NCBI GenBank assembly: GCA_040221415.1
Contig: JAVKEN010000019.1
Coordinates: forward strand, 1 to 33,522
Source: JAVKEN01 sp040221415
Lineage (GTDB): Bacteria > Pseudomonadota > Alphaproteobacteria > Rickettsiales > JABSSG01
Reading direction: 5' to 3'
Length of the DNA stretch: 33,522 nt
Shown here in pieces: positions 9,104 through 16,811 of this stretch. Each line of letters starts with the position of its first letter. Within the stretch, counting starts at the first letter, position 1. Made by a program: the position numbers and the translations under genes. Below the pieces are notes generated by a model. The model did not search any database, was not told the DNA's origin, and saw only the letters and a program-made list of their open reading frames with translations.

Positions 9104-9108
9104 ATGAT

Positions 9109-9136
9109 TTGTTAATAGTTATTAATTTGTTATAAT
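9109..9136 (+). promoter_or_regulatory. Sigma70-like promoter for the ccmD-to-yihY gene chain
   Basis: TTGTTA (9109-9114), 16-base spacer, and a perfect TATAAT (9131-9136). Transcription would start near 9143, giving a leader of about 24 bases before the ccmD GTG. The same short gap also contains a weaker opposing pair on the minus strand (TATAAC at 9129-9134 with TTGTAT 18 bases further upstream) that could serve the qor-cysQ unit, so the two promoters would overlap at their -10 elements. Confidence 0.6.
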
Positions 9137-9166
9137 CTCAAAAAAATTATCAATACAAGGCATTCC

Positions 9167-9286
9167 GTGGATATCTTCCTTAGTTTATTTGCATCTTATA
9201 TTGTTTTTATTCTACCCATAATAATTTTTGTTATAAATAGTTATTATGATTTTCATCAAACTAATATCAATGAAAAAAAAATATAA
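9167..9286 (+). CDS. ccmD: Heme exporter accessory protein CcmD, short ORF
   Basis: A 39-residue frame beginning MDIFLSLFASYIVFILPIII and ending with a charged NEKKI tail. It is a single membrane segment with a short cytoplasmic tail, the architecture of CcmD, which holds CcmC and CcmE together and helps release holo-CcmE in the system I cytochrome c pathway. The SxxxSYxVFxLP pattern resembles the conserved AAYxxAxxxL start of alphaproteobacterial CcmD. The GTG start has AAGG six bases upstream, a better ribosome-binding site than most genes nearby. The 3' end overlaps the preferred ccmE start by 17 bases, and its position directly before ccmE and ccmF is the strongest evidence. Sequence alone is too short for certainty. 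Confidence 0.72.
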   Translation: MDIFLSLFASYIVFILPIIIFVINSYYDFHQTNINEKKI

Positions 9287-9695
9287 GAGATTTTGCATAT
9301 TCATGCTGTCATTTGCATTGCTATCTTTAGGAGTAGCTCTGGTTCTAGGTAGCGCAAAACAAAACACAATGTTTTTTGTTGAACCCACACAAATTCTCAA
9401 TAATAAAAACTTGTATATAGATAAAAAAATCAAATTGGGAGGCATTGTGAAAAGAAGTAGCACCTCCTTCACAAAGAATGAATTTTCTTTTTTACTAACT
9501 GATTGTAAAAACGATATTAAAGTAAAATATCGAGGTTTCTTGCCTAATATGTTTAGGGATGATCAAGGAATTATTATATATGGTAAATATAATGGCAATT
9601 ATATAAATGCCGAAAAAATCTTAACAAAGCATGATGAGTACTATCGCCCAAAAAATGGTAAGATGGCTGCATTAGATAAAAAATGTGGCGGATAA
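9270..9695 (+). CDS. ccmE: Cytochrome c maturation protein CcmE (heme chaperone)
   Basis: Periplasmic, membrane-tethered chaperone that covalently carries heme from CcmCD to the CcmFH lyase. From the ATG at 9270 it is 141 residues: a basic start (MKKKYKR), one membrane anchor (about 8-28), then the small beta-barrel domain. The heme-binding motif HDEYY is present, with H121 as the expected covalent ligand and Y125 at the position of the axial tyrosine. An in-frame ATG at 9246 would add eight residues before the basic segment; neither start has a clear ribosome-binding site, and 9270 gives the more normal N-terminus. Overlaps ccmF by 11 bases. Confidence 0.92.
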   Translation: MKKKYKRFCIFMLSFALLSLGVALVLGSAKQNTMFFVEPTQILNNKNLYIDKKIKLGGIVKRSSTSFTKNEFSFLLTDCKNDIKVKYRGFLPNMFRDDQGIIIYGKYNGNYINAEKILTKHDEYYRPKNGKMAALDKKCGG

Positions 9696-11457
9696 TGTGT
9701 TGATTCTATATATAGGAAAACTTGCTTTATATGGGGCTTTCTTATGCTCAATAATATCCACTATTCTACAGATAAAGAGTAAGAACTCTCTCTATGCACA
9801 TAAGGCTCATATATTATACGCCAGTCAAATTACAATTTCTCTCTTATGTATTATATGTGCTTTTGTTACAAATGACTTCTCACTAAAAATAGTCGCAGAT
9901 CATTCACACACGGTGCTTCCACTCATATATAAATATACTGCAATTTGGGGTACAAACTCAGGATCATTATTATTACTTAATTTTCTTGTGCTAATATCTG
10001 CAATATTTGTTAGAAATTTTTCAAGAAATTCAAAGTTAATTTTTCTAATTATATGTTTTTTACTCACATCACTAATTGTTAATTCATCACCTTTTATCAA
10101 AAACACTGATCTCATTCAATCTGGAAAAGGCTTTAATCCTCTTCTGCAAGATATAGGAATCGCCATACATCCACCAATTTTGTATTTTGGTAATGCGTTA
10201 CAATTTATTATTTTTGCTTTGCACTTTGATATAAAAAGTAAATTTAATATCATGCAAATAAACAGGATTTCGTGGTGTTTCCTAACTTTAGGACTAACGT
10301 TAGGAAGCTGGTGGGCATACAGAGAACTAGGTTGGGGAGGGATATGGTTCTGGGATCCTGTGGAGAACTTATCCTTACTGCCATGGTTGGCATCAACTGC
10401 CTTATTACATATGAGGAATACTTCTCCATATTCACTATCATTTAAATTAGCATGTATTCTAGGTGCTTTTTCATTTGTTATAAGCATGAGCCTAATCAGA
10501 CTTGGATTGGTTGATTCAGTTCACAGTTTTGCTAATAACTCCAAACAAGGATTTATATTTATTTCAGTTGTTTTATTTTTTGGAATTCTAGCTCTTAAAT
10601 CAATCGCAAATTCGACTCAACTTTTATCGAGCAAAAAACATCTAAGACCTGAATACTTAATGTTATCAAACAGCGTATTGCTTCTATTTACAGGAATCAT
10701 TTTATTGGGCTCTGTAATTTTTGCACCTATTTATCAATATTATTCTCAAAACAAAATTGAATTAAGCTCATCATTTTATACAGATTCTTTAACACCTTTA
10801 TGTGTTTTATTGTGTGTTTTGATACCTTTTGCATATAAAAACAAAATAGGATTTAAATTTCTTTTTCCTGCACTTATCTCTTTTGTGTTGTGGGTGCTCT
10901 TTTTGACGCTTTATTCTTTTGAACCTTTAGCATCAAAAGTTTTATTACTTACGTCAATAAATGTTATAGTTTATTCAATATTTTATTTTAAGAAAAGAAG
11001 TATACTACAATTTTTTGGTCATATTTTTTTGGGAGTTTTGCTTATTTCTGTATTGATGCATTATAATTGCAGCAAATCTAAAATATTAAATTTAAACGAA
11101 AAGGAGTACGGGCATTTTGGGCCATATAAAGTCAAAATTGTCTCAACAAATATATACCCTCATAATAATTATATTGCTAGAGAAACTACTGTAGAGATAC
11201 ATACTCCAAAGCAAAAACTCTTTCTTAAGCCAGAGGTCAGGTTCTTCCCGGTCGAGAATATGTATACAGTCGAAAGTGATATTGTGAATATAAACTTATT
11301 TGACGAGCTGTATGTCACATCTGGCTCTATAGATAATCTAGTGCATACAATTGAGATAAAGTTGCAGTCAAAAACTAAATTGATCTGGATAAGCGCATTC
11401 TTATTAGGAATCACTGGTTTAGCATCGTATTTTAAGAGAAGAAGAAATGAAATTTAG
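9685..11457 (+). CDS. ccmF: Cytochrome c maturation protein CcmF (heme lyase subunit)
   Basis: Polytopic inner-membrane protein that transfers heme from CcmE to apocytochrome c together with CcmH. The tryptophan-rich WWD motif lies near residues 217-234 (WGGIWFWDPVENLSLLPW), preceded by GIAIHPPILYFGN and followed by GLVDSVHSFA, which supply conserved histidines. A periplasmic domain near the C-terminus contains ARETTVEIHT. At 590 residues it is shorter than the usual 630-660, with the loss apparently spread over loops. Start is GTG inside the end of ccmE. The other ccm genes (A, B, C, G, H) are not in the window, so they must be elsewhere, as is common in Rickettsiales-type genomes. Overlaps ispE by 11 bases. 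Confidence 0.93.
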   Translation: MADNVLILYIGKLALYGAFLCSIISTILQIKSKNSLYAHKAHILYASQITISLLCIICAFVTNDFSLKIVADHSHTVLPLIYKYTAIWGTNSGSLLLLNFLVLISAIFVRNFSRNSKLIFLIICFLLTSLIVNSSPFIKNTDLIQSGKGFNPLLQDIGIAIHPPILYFGNALQFIIFALHFDIKSKFNIMQINRISWCFLTLGLTLGSWWAYRELGWGGIWFWDPVENLSLLPWLASTALLHMRNTSPYSLSFKLACILGAFSFVISMSLIRLGLVDSVHSFANNSKQGFIFISVVLFFGILALKSIANSTQLLSSKKHLRPEYLMLSNSVLLLFTGIILLGSVIFAPIYQYYSQNKIELSSSFYTDSLTPLCVLLCVLIPFAYKNKIGFKFLFPALISFVLWVLFLTLYSFEPLASKVLLLTSINVIVYSIFYFKKRSILQFFGHIFLGVLLISVLMHYNCSKSKILNLNEKEYGHFGPYKVKIVSTNIYPHNNYIARETTVEIHTPKQKLFLKPEVRFFPVENMYTVESDIVNINLFDELYVTSGSIDNLVHTIEIKLQSKTKLIWISAFLLGITGLASYFKRRRNEI

Positions 11458-12286
11458 GTCTTATGCCAAAATAAATCTATTCCTGCACATAACTGGAAAA
11501 TATGGTAACAACTTTCACAAATTAGAAAGCCTAGTTGCATTTTGTAAGGACCTATATGATGAGATATCCATTGAACCAAGTGCCAAGAATCAATTCCATT
11601 GCTCTGGAGATGGCATAGAATATATTTCTACAACGAACAATATATTCTCAAAAACTCTAAACATTTTGTATAAAAACAATGAAACACAGAATTATAAAAT
11701 TACTGTGAAGAAAAACATTCCGATTGGCGCAGGATTGGGTGGAGGTTCATCAAACGCGGCAGCTTTTGTAAAACAACTTATAAAGACAAAAGATATAGTG
11801 GCAGGGCCTGATTTAATAAAGACTCTCAATCAAATAGGCTCTGACGTTCCAGTATGTTACTACAATAAGATAAGCTATTTTAAAAGCGATGGAAGTTTAA
11901 TATTTCCAGCAAAAATTAACTTTACACCATATGCTATACTGTTATTTCCAAAACTACATACATCTACTAAGAGAATTTTTGACATGGGATTTAAGAATCT
12001 TAGTTCAGCTCAACCCATCAAGTATAATTTTGAGAACTATGAAGAATTAGTAAACAACTTGCAGAGAAAAAGAAATGATCTATATGAGAACACCAAATTA
12101 GATTCTCCTATAATTGAATACTTAGTAAAGCTATTACAATCTCAGAATGGCTGCGACTTAGCAAGAATGACAGGGAGTGGTTCTGCTATATTTGGATTGT
12201 TTAAAACAAAAAAACTAGCTATAAATGCGTATAATAATCTTAAACAAAACAAAGATATATTTATTGCAATGACAGGATTAAATTGA
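11447..12286 (+). CDS. ispE: 4-diphosphocytidyl-2-C-methyl-D-erythritol kinase IspE
   Basis: GHMP-family kinase that phosphorylates CDP-methylerythritol in the non-mevalonate isoprenoid pathway, supplying undecaprenyl phosphate and quinone side chains. 279 residues, normal length. Motif 1 is YAKINL with K8; the glycine-rich ATP loop IGAGLGGGSSN spans about 93-103; the catalytic aspartate D133 is in GSDVP; motif 3 is MTGSGSAIFG near the C-terminus. The ATG lies within the last codons of ccmF behind a purine-rich AGAAGAAG that can act as a ribosome-binding site. The stop shares one base with the next start. Confidence 0.95.
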   Translation: MKFRSYAKINLFLHITGKYGNNFHKLESLVAFCKDLYDEISIEPSAKNQFHCSGDGIEYISTTNNIFSKTLNILYKNNETQNYKITVKKNIPIGAGLGGGSSNAAAFVKQLIKTKDIVAGPDLIKTLNQIGSDVPVCYYNKISYFKSDGSLIFPAKINFTPYAILLFPKLHTSTKRIFDMGFKNLSSAQPIKYNFENYEELVNNLQRKRNDLYENTKLDSPIIEYLVKLLQSQNGCDLARMTGSGSAIFGLFKTKKLAINAYNNLKQNKDIFIAMTGLN

Positions 12287-12816
12287 TGTTTAAACTGATT
12301 AAATCTAGTAGAGGAAAAAGTACTGCGCCTACTTTAACAACGAGATTATTTTCTGGAGTGATTGATTGTACAGTTGTTTTATGTCTATTGCTTCCAATTC
12401 AAAGTTTATTCACAGGGGAAGGTGCAGATAATAACTATTTGATACAATCTATACAAAACTTGAAAACAGTACAAGAGATGAATAATTCTGGCAGCAGTAT
12501 TGAGTTGCCCTCTGGAAAGCAGCTATACGGCGTTATTATTTCTCAATTAATTCAAATCTTGGCAATCTCATTTTATGTGATTTTTTTCTGGTTTAAATAC
12601 CAAGCGACCCCTGGAAAATTCTTAATCTCAGCAAAAATTGTATCGGTAACGAATGGAGGAAAACCTACCAAGAAGCAGCTTATAATTAGATATCTTGGAT
12701 ATGCTTTATCAGCATTGCCTTTATTTATTGGCTTTTTTATTATTCCTTTCAACAAAGAAAGTCGTGCACTGCATGATTATCTGTCAGGTACTAAAGTTAT
12801 TAGTACAAAAAAATGA
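12286..12816 (+). CDS. RDD family membrane protein
   Basis: Integral membrane protein of the RDD family, whose functions are mostly unknown (a few members are linked to ion or osmolyte transport). Features seen: TTRLFSGVIDC in the first membrane segment (the family arginine and aspartate), ATPGKFLISAKIV after the second, and ALHDYLSGTKVI near the C-terminus, the aspartate-containing motif. Three to four hydrophobic segments in 176 residues. ATG at 12286 overlaps the ispE stop by one base (TGATG); a TTG one codon upstream is an unnecessary alternative. The murD start overlaps its stop by four bases (ATGA). No specific function should be inferred. Confidence 0.85.
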   Translation: MFKLIKSSRGKSTAPTLTTRLFSGVIDCTVVLCLLLPIQSLFTGEGADNNYLIQSIQNLKTVQEMNNSGSSIELPSGKQLYGVIISQLIQILAISFYVIFFWFKYQATPGKFLISAKIVSVTNGGKPTKKQLIIRYLGYALSALPLFIGFFIIPFNKESRALHDYLSGTKVISTKK

Positions 12817-14159
12817 TAAATAAATTCTTTGGCGTTTTAGGACTTGGATTATCAGGAAAAGCAACAGTAGATTTCTTTAAGAAAAATAATTTTAAATTTA
12901 TCTGTTGGGACCAAAGTCTTTCTGTGAAAGAGCAGGTAAAAGTAGCTGGCTCGCAACATTTAAGTGATCCTGAAGATGAGCAGTGGAATAAGATTGACTA
13001 TTTGGTCAGGTCTCCAGGCATACCTTTGAACCAAAACAATGCTATCCTTAATCGAGCCAAAGAAAATGATATCAAAATAATTTCTGATATCGAGTTGTTT
13101 TACTTGCTGAATCCAGAAGCTAAATATGTTGGAATTACTGGTACAAACGGCAAGTCAACAACAACGCACTTAATTCAACATGTTTTAAAACTATCCAACT
13201 TAAACTTTTCATACGGGGGGAATATTGGTAAACCAGTAATGTCTCTACCAAATATAAATCATTCTGATTATATATATGTATTTGAACTATCTTCATACCA
13301 GCTTGCATCGATAGAGAAAGCTCATTTTAACATAGCGATACTTCTGAATATAACTGAAGATCATATTTCTTGGCATGGCAGTATGAACAACTACATTTCA
13401 GATAAATTTAAGATTTTAAAGAATTCAAGTTTAGATGATTATTTTATATTTAACTGTATAGATGAAAACATTGTTCACAATATTCCTACAGATTGCTCTG
13501 TAATCAAACAACCTTTTTCTTGCTCAAAAAAGAATAACACTTACATAAAAAATAATACTATATACGATTCACAGTCAAAGGAGGTTGTGTATTTACCATA
13601 TAATAAATTTCTAACCGGAAGTCATAATTCTGAGAACATAGTAGCAAGTTATATAGCTTGTAGAAAACTTGGTGTAAGTAGTGAGACATTCAAGAATGGT
13701 ATAAAAAGCTTTGTAGGGCTTCCTCACAGAATGCAACCGGCAGGGCAATATAAAAATGTTCATTTTGTCAATGACAGTAAAGCAACAAATTTTGAATCAT
13801 GTGAAAAAGCGTTGAATAATATGCATTCTAAAATCATATTGCTGATGGGAGGCATAATGAAAACATCTAATGATTTTAAACTGATTGCAAAACATAAAGA
13901 TAAAATCCTTAATGTGTTTTCTTTTGGTCAGGATAGTAAAGCACTAAAAAAAGGCTTGGATAAATTACAAATAAATACTGTCCTAGAAAACAGCATGGAA
14001 TCTGCTTTAACGTCAGCTATTTCACTAGCTTTACAACAAGAATTCTTAGTAACGATTTTATTATCTCCTGGATGCGCTTCCTTTGATCAATGGAAAAACT
14101 TTGAAGAAAGAGGGAATAAATTCTTAGAAATAACACAAAAGTATGCTCAATCTGACTAG
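12813..14159 (+). CDS. murD: UDP-N-acetylmuramoyl-L-alanine:D-glutamate ligase MurD
   Basis: Cytoplasmic Mur ligase adding D-glutamate to UDP-MurNAc-L-alanine in peptidoglycan precursor synthesis. The N-terminal Rossmann-like domain has VLGLGLSGKA (about 8-17); the ATP loop GITGTNGKSTT spans 107-117; ELSSYQL, NITEDHISWHG and GLPHRMQ mark the central and C-terminal domains, and NDSKATN carries the usual C-domain contacts. The 448-residue length matches the family. Together with dacB it shows that the organism makes and remodels a cell wall. No other mur genes flank it: it sits alone between an RDD protein and yraN rather than in the usual division and cell-wall cluster. Overlaps yraN by 17 bases. 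Confidence 0.95.
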   Translation: MINKFFGVLGLGLSGKATVDFFKKNNFKFICWDQSLSVKEQVKVAGSQHLSDPEDEQWNKIDYLVRSPGIPLNQNNAILNRAKENDIKIISDIELFYLLNPEAKYVGITGTNGKSTTTHLIQHVLKLSNLNFSYGGNIGKPVMSLPNINHSDYIYVFELSSYQLASIEKAHFNIAILLNITEDHISWHGSMNNYISDKFKILKNSSLDDYFIFNCIDENIVHNIPTDCSVIKQPFSCSKKNNTYIKNNTIYDSQSKEVVYLPYNKFLTGSHNSENIVASYIACRKLGVSSETFKNGIKSFVGLPHRMQPAGQYKNVHFVNDSKATNFESCEKALNNMHSKIILLMGGIMKTSNDFKLIAKHKDKILNVFSFGQDSKALKKGLDKLQINTVLENSMESALTSAISLALQQEFLVTILLSPGCASFDQWKNFEERGNKFLEITQKYAQSD

Positions 14160-14487
14160 GCATATAAAAGGAATTCTGGCTGAGAAAATAGCTCAAATTT
14201 TTCTAAATATAAAAGGATATAGAATTCTAAACAAAAGGTATAAAACTAGATTCTCTGAAGTAGACTTGATTGCATATAAAAATAGAACTATAATATTTAT
14301 AGAAATAAAATACAGAAAGCAGTTCTCTCTTGAATTTAACCCTTTATCACATTCACAATTAACAAGAATAAGAAAAACAGCTAATATATTTATTACAACG
14401 CATAGAGCTTATGTGGACTGTCAAATAAGGTTTGATGTAATTTTAATAAAGTTTTTTTCAATAAGACATATAGTTAATGCTTTCTAG
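14143..14487 (+). CDS. yraN: YraN family (UPF0102) endonuclease-like protein
   Basis: Small protein of the YraN family, which has the fold and active-site pattern of PD-(D/E)XK nucleases but no settled function. Visible signatures are the leading G-x-x-AE (IKGILAEKIAQ), a GYRIL strand, and the catalytic-type arrangement SEVDLIA followed by FIEIKYRK (glutamate, aspartate and E-x-K). At 114 residues the length is normal. The start lies within the end of murD and its end overlaps yihY by 11 bases, so it belongs to the long overlapping gene chain. Confidence 0.87.
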   Translation: MLNLTRHIKGILAEKIAQIFLNIKGYRILNKRYKTRFSEVDLIAYKNRTIIFIEIKYRKQFSLEFNPLSHSQLTRIRKTANIFITTHRAYVDCQIRFDVILIKFFSIRHIVNAF

Positions 14488-15352
14488 AATGCTATTTTTT
14501 AAAAGAGTTACGAATAATATCTTTGTACAAGCATGTATCAATTTGATTAAAAACAATGGAATCGAATTCTCTGGATATTTATCCTATTTAAGTATTTTAT
14601 CCATTTTCCCATTCACATTTATTCTTATATCTACAGTGTCTATTTTAGACAACACCGAATCTGGAGCGCGATTTATAAAAGATTTCTTTTCTATTATGCC
14701 TACATATTTGTTAGATATTCTCAAACCTCAGATTGATAATTTATTATCCGGCCCACCTTCAAATCTCTTTAGTATAGCGTTTATTGGAGCCATTTGGACT
14801 GCCTCATCATTTGTAGAGTCTTTAAAACAAATTTTTAACAACATATATAAAATTGAGGACCAGCCAAGCTTTATTCTAAGTAGAGCGTTCAGTATTATCC
14901 AATTTATTCTGGCTATTTTGGCGATATTATTAACAATGACTGCATTTATAATATTGCCAAAAATATTCAAGTTTTTTGAGCTAAATTACGGAATTAAAGT
15001 GCCTTATTTAGGCAATGAGTTTATGAGGTTCTTTTTCTTTTCTGTAATAATGATATGGATAATCTCTTCTGTTTTTTATTCTCTAACTCACAAGAAAATA
15101 TCTTTCCTATCAACAATACCTGGAGCTTTTGTATCTTTAATTATATGGTACATAAGCGCTGAGGTTCTAAGTTACTATGTAAACAACTTTCATCAAATTA
15201 ATGCCACGTATGGAAGTATAGCCTCAATAATTATAGTTTTATTTTTCTTTTATGTAGTGAATTTTTCTTTACTTTATGGAGCAGAAATTAATTATCTTCT
15301 CTTAAAACACAAATATAGAGCCTTATCTCTTACAAAGCCTATAAAACCATAA
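14477..15352 (+). CDS. yihY: YihY/BrkB family inner-membrane protein
   Basis: Polytopic protein of the YihY/BrkB family with about six membrane segments in 291 residues. Family motifs seen are AYLSYLSILSIFPF-type residues near 35-50 (here SGYLSYLSILSIFPF), GAIWTASSFVESL near 95, and the C-terminal YGSIASIIIVLFFFYV with LLYGAEIN. The role is poorly defined; older labels as ribonuclease BN or a virulence factor are not reliable. It is the last gene of the plus-strand chain starting at ccmD. Its final 30 bases overlap znuB on the other strand, leaving no room for a separate terminator. Confidence 0.87.
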   Translation: MLSRMLFFKRVTNNIFVQACINLIKNNGIEFSGYLSYLSILSIFPFTFILISTVSILDNTESGARFIKDFFSIMPTYLLDILKPQIDNLLSGPPSNLFSIAFIGAIWTASSFVESLKQIFNNIYKIEDQPSFILSRAFSIIQFILAILAILLTMTAFIILPKIFKFFELNYGIKVPYLGNEFMRFFFFSVIMIWIISSVFYSLTHKKISFLSTIPGAFVSLIIWYISAEVLSYYVNNFHQINATYGSIASIIIVLFFFYVVNFSLLYGAEINYLLLKHKYRALSLTKPIKP

Positions 15353-16111
15353 AATTAAGAATATGATAGAGCTGACTAGAACGATAGTAGGGCCAGTTAT
15401 AGTATCAAGATGATAGGAGAGCATTAACCCAAAAACAAGAGATAATATTGAGATAATACCAGACCTGATAACCATACCAGAAGGAGAGTTACTTACGCCG
15501 GCAGAAGCTGCTGCTGGTATAATAAGCATTGCAGTCACCATCAATACTCCTATGATTTTGATTGATAGAGCTACAATTAAAGAAATGATTACACAAAACT
15601 CAAAATTAATTTGATCGGGCTTGTAACCAAGCACGAAAGCCATTTCTTCATTTAACGAGCAACACAGAATCTGCTTCCATCTTTTATACAGCCATCCTAC
15701 TACAGATAGAAAAATACTAGCAGACACAACTAAATCTACCCTGCTAATCAAAAGCACATCGCCAAATAGGAGTGACATCAAGTCAAAGTTAATTCTTTTA
15801 TACAACCCTAAAAAAACAATCCCTACACTTAGCAATGTATAAGAAACTATTAGACTTGAAACATTAGTAAATTTTATGTTCCTCATAAAATAAATAATTA
15901 CACCAAAAACTGTGGCATAAATTATCAACCCTACAGTTATATCAAACGATAAAATGAATGATAGCAATACGCCAATTAAAGAGGCATGAGAAATAGCTTC
16001 TCCTAGAAATGATGAATTCTTCCATAATGCCACACATCCTATGCAAGAAAGTGAAGAGCATAAAAAAATGCCTGTCAAAATAGAATATACAAACAAATAA
16101 TCAATGCTCAT
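15323..16111 (-). CDS. znuB: Zinc/metal ABC transporter permease ZnuB
   Basis: Membrane subunit of an ABC-3 family importer for zinc (possibly manganese or iron). The motif SSFLGEAISHASLIGV in the first part is characteristic of the family, and eight or so hydrophobic segments follow, including LMVTAMLIIPAAAS near the coupling region. I chose ATG 16111 because it gives 262 residues, the size of Escherichia coli ZnuB, and an 11-base overlap with znuC; upstream in-frame ATGs at 16129 and 16159 would add polar residues encoded by the znuC tail. Works with ZnuC; no ZnuA binding protein is present in the window. Confidence 0.88.
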   Translation of the reverse strand: MSIDYLFVYSILTGIFLCSSLSCIGCVALWKNSSFLGEAISHASLIGVLLSFILSFDITVGLIIYATVFGVIIYFMRNIKFTNVSSLIVSYTLLSVGIVFLGLYKRINFDLMSLLFGDVLLISRVDLVVSASIFLSVVGWLYKRWKQILCCSLNEEMAFVLGYKPDQINFEFCVIISLIVALSIKIIGVLMVTAMLIIPAAASAGVSNSPSGMVIRSGIISILSLVFGLMLSYHLDTITGPTIVLVSSIIFLILWFYRLCKR

Positions 16112-16808
16112 GATCGTGGTGATGCTCATAATGTGAAAACAACGCAGCGCTTTTTCCAAAAATCTTAGTGTACTCTTTATTTTTGTATATATCTTCGGGT
16201 GTACCAGAACAGCATAAGTGGTTATTCATGCAGACTACTTTATCAGAAGATTTCATCACAATATGTAAATCATGAGAAATCATTATAATTGTTTTACCAA
16301 ATTTTTTATTTAAATCATTTATAGCTAAATAAAACTCTTGTTGGCCGTTAACATCCAGGCATTGGGTTGGCTCATCTAGGACTAAGACATCAGCATCAGT
16401 GAAAATGCATTTCGCAAAAAGTACACGCTGTAGCTCTCCTCCAGATAGATCTGCTAATTGTTTTTTTAACAACCTCTTCACTTTGTGTCTTTCTAAAAAA
16501 GACTCACCTAGTTTCTTGTTGCAAGCAAGATGTAAGAAGTCTTCAACTGTCACGGGTAAATACTTATTATGCTGGAGTTTTTGAGGCATATAGGTGAAAG
16601 TCATATTTTCATTTCTTTCAACTTTGCCTGAATTAGGCTTCAATAAACCTAAAATTATTTGAGCTAAAGTTGTTTTACCACCTCCATTAGGACCAATGAT
16701 AGTCAAAATTTCTCCCTTGTGAATTTCAAGGGACATTTTCTTCAAGATGCAAGAATTTTTGTTATAATAGTAAGAGACAGAACTGAGCTGTACAGCAAAC
16801 GAATTCAC
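16101..16808 (-). CDS. znuC: Zinc ABC transporter ATP-binding protein ZnuC
   Basis: Cytoplasmic ATPase of the zinc importer. Walker A GPNGGGKTT (39-47), signature LSGGE (121-125), Walker B VLVLDEP (141-147) and the switch SHDLH are intact. The stretch around NNHLCCSGTPEDIY and a histidine-rich tail (HYEHHHDHEH) both match Escherichia coli ZnuC, which supports zinc over other metals. Start is GTG at 16808, two codons after... more exactly three bases after the ctrA stop; later ATGs would delete the first strand of the ATPase fold. Likely co-transcribed with ctrA and znuB. No Zur site was recognised upstream. Confidence 0.9.
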   Translation of the reverse strand: MNSFAVQLSSVSYYYNKNSCILKKMSLEIHKGEILTIIGPNGGGKTTLAQIILGLLKPNSGKVERNENMTFTYMPQKLQHNKYLPVTVEDFLHLACNKKLGESFLERHKVKRLLKKQLADLSGGELQRVLFAKCIFTDADVLVLDEPTQCLDVNGQQEFYLAINDLNKKFGKTIIMISHDLHIVMKSSDKVVCMNNHLCCSGTPEDIYKNKEYTKIFGKSAALFSHYEHHHDHEH

Positions 16809-16811
16809 AAA

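Noticed and set aside
10116..10487. Minus-strand open frame of 123 codons inside ccmF
   Set aside because: It is antisense to the most conserved part of ccmF (the tryptophan-rich motif), has no recognisable domain and no ribosome-binding site; it reflects codon bias of the real gene.
16101..16140. Histidine-rich end of ZnuC as a novel metal-binding extension
   Set aside because: A very similar histidine-rich tail is present in Escherichia coli ZnuC, so it is a family feature and not new.
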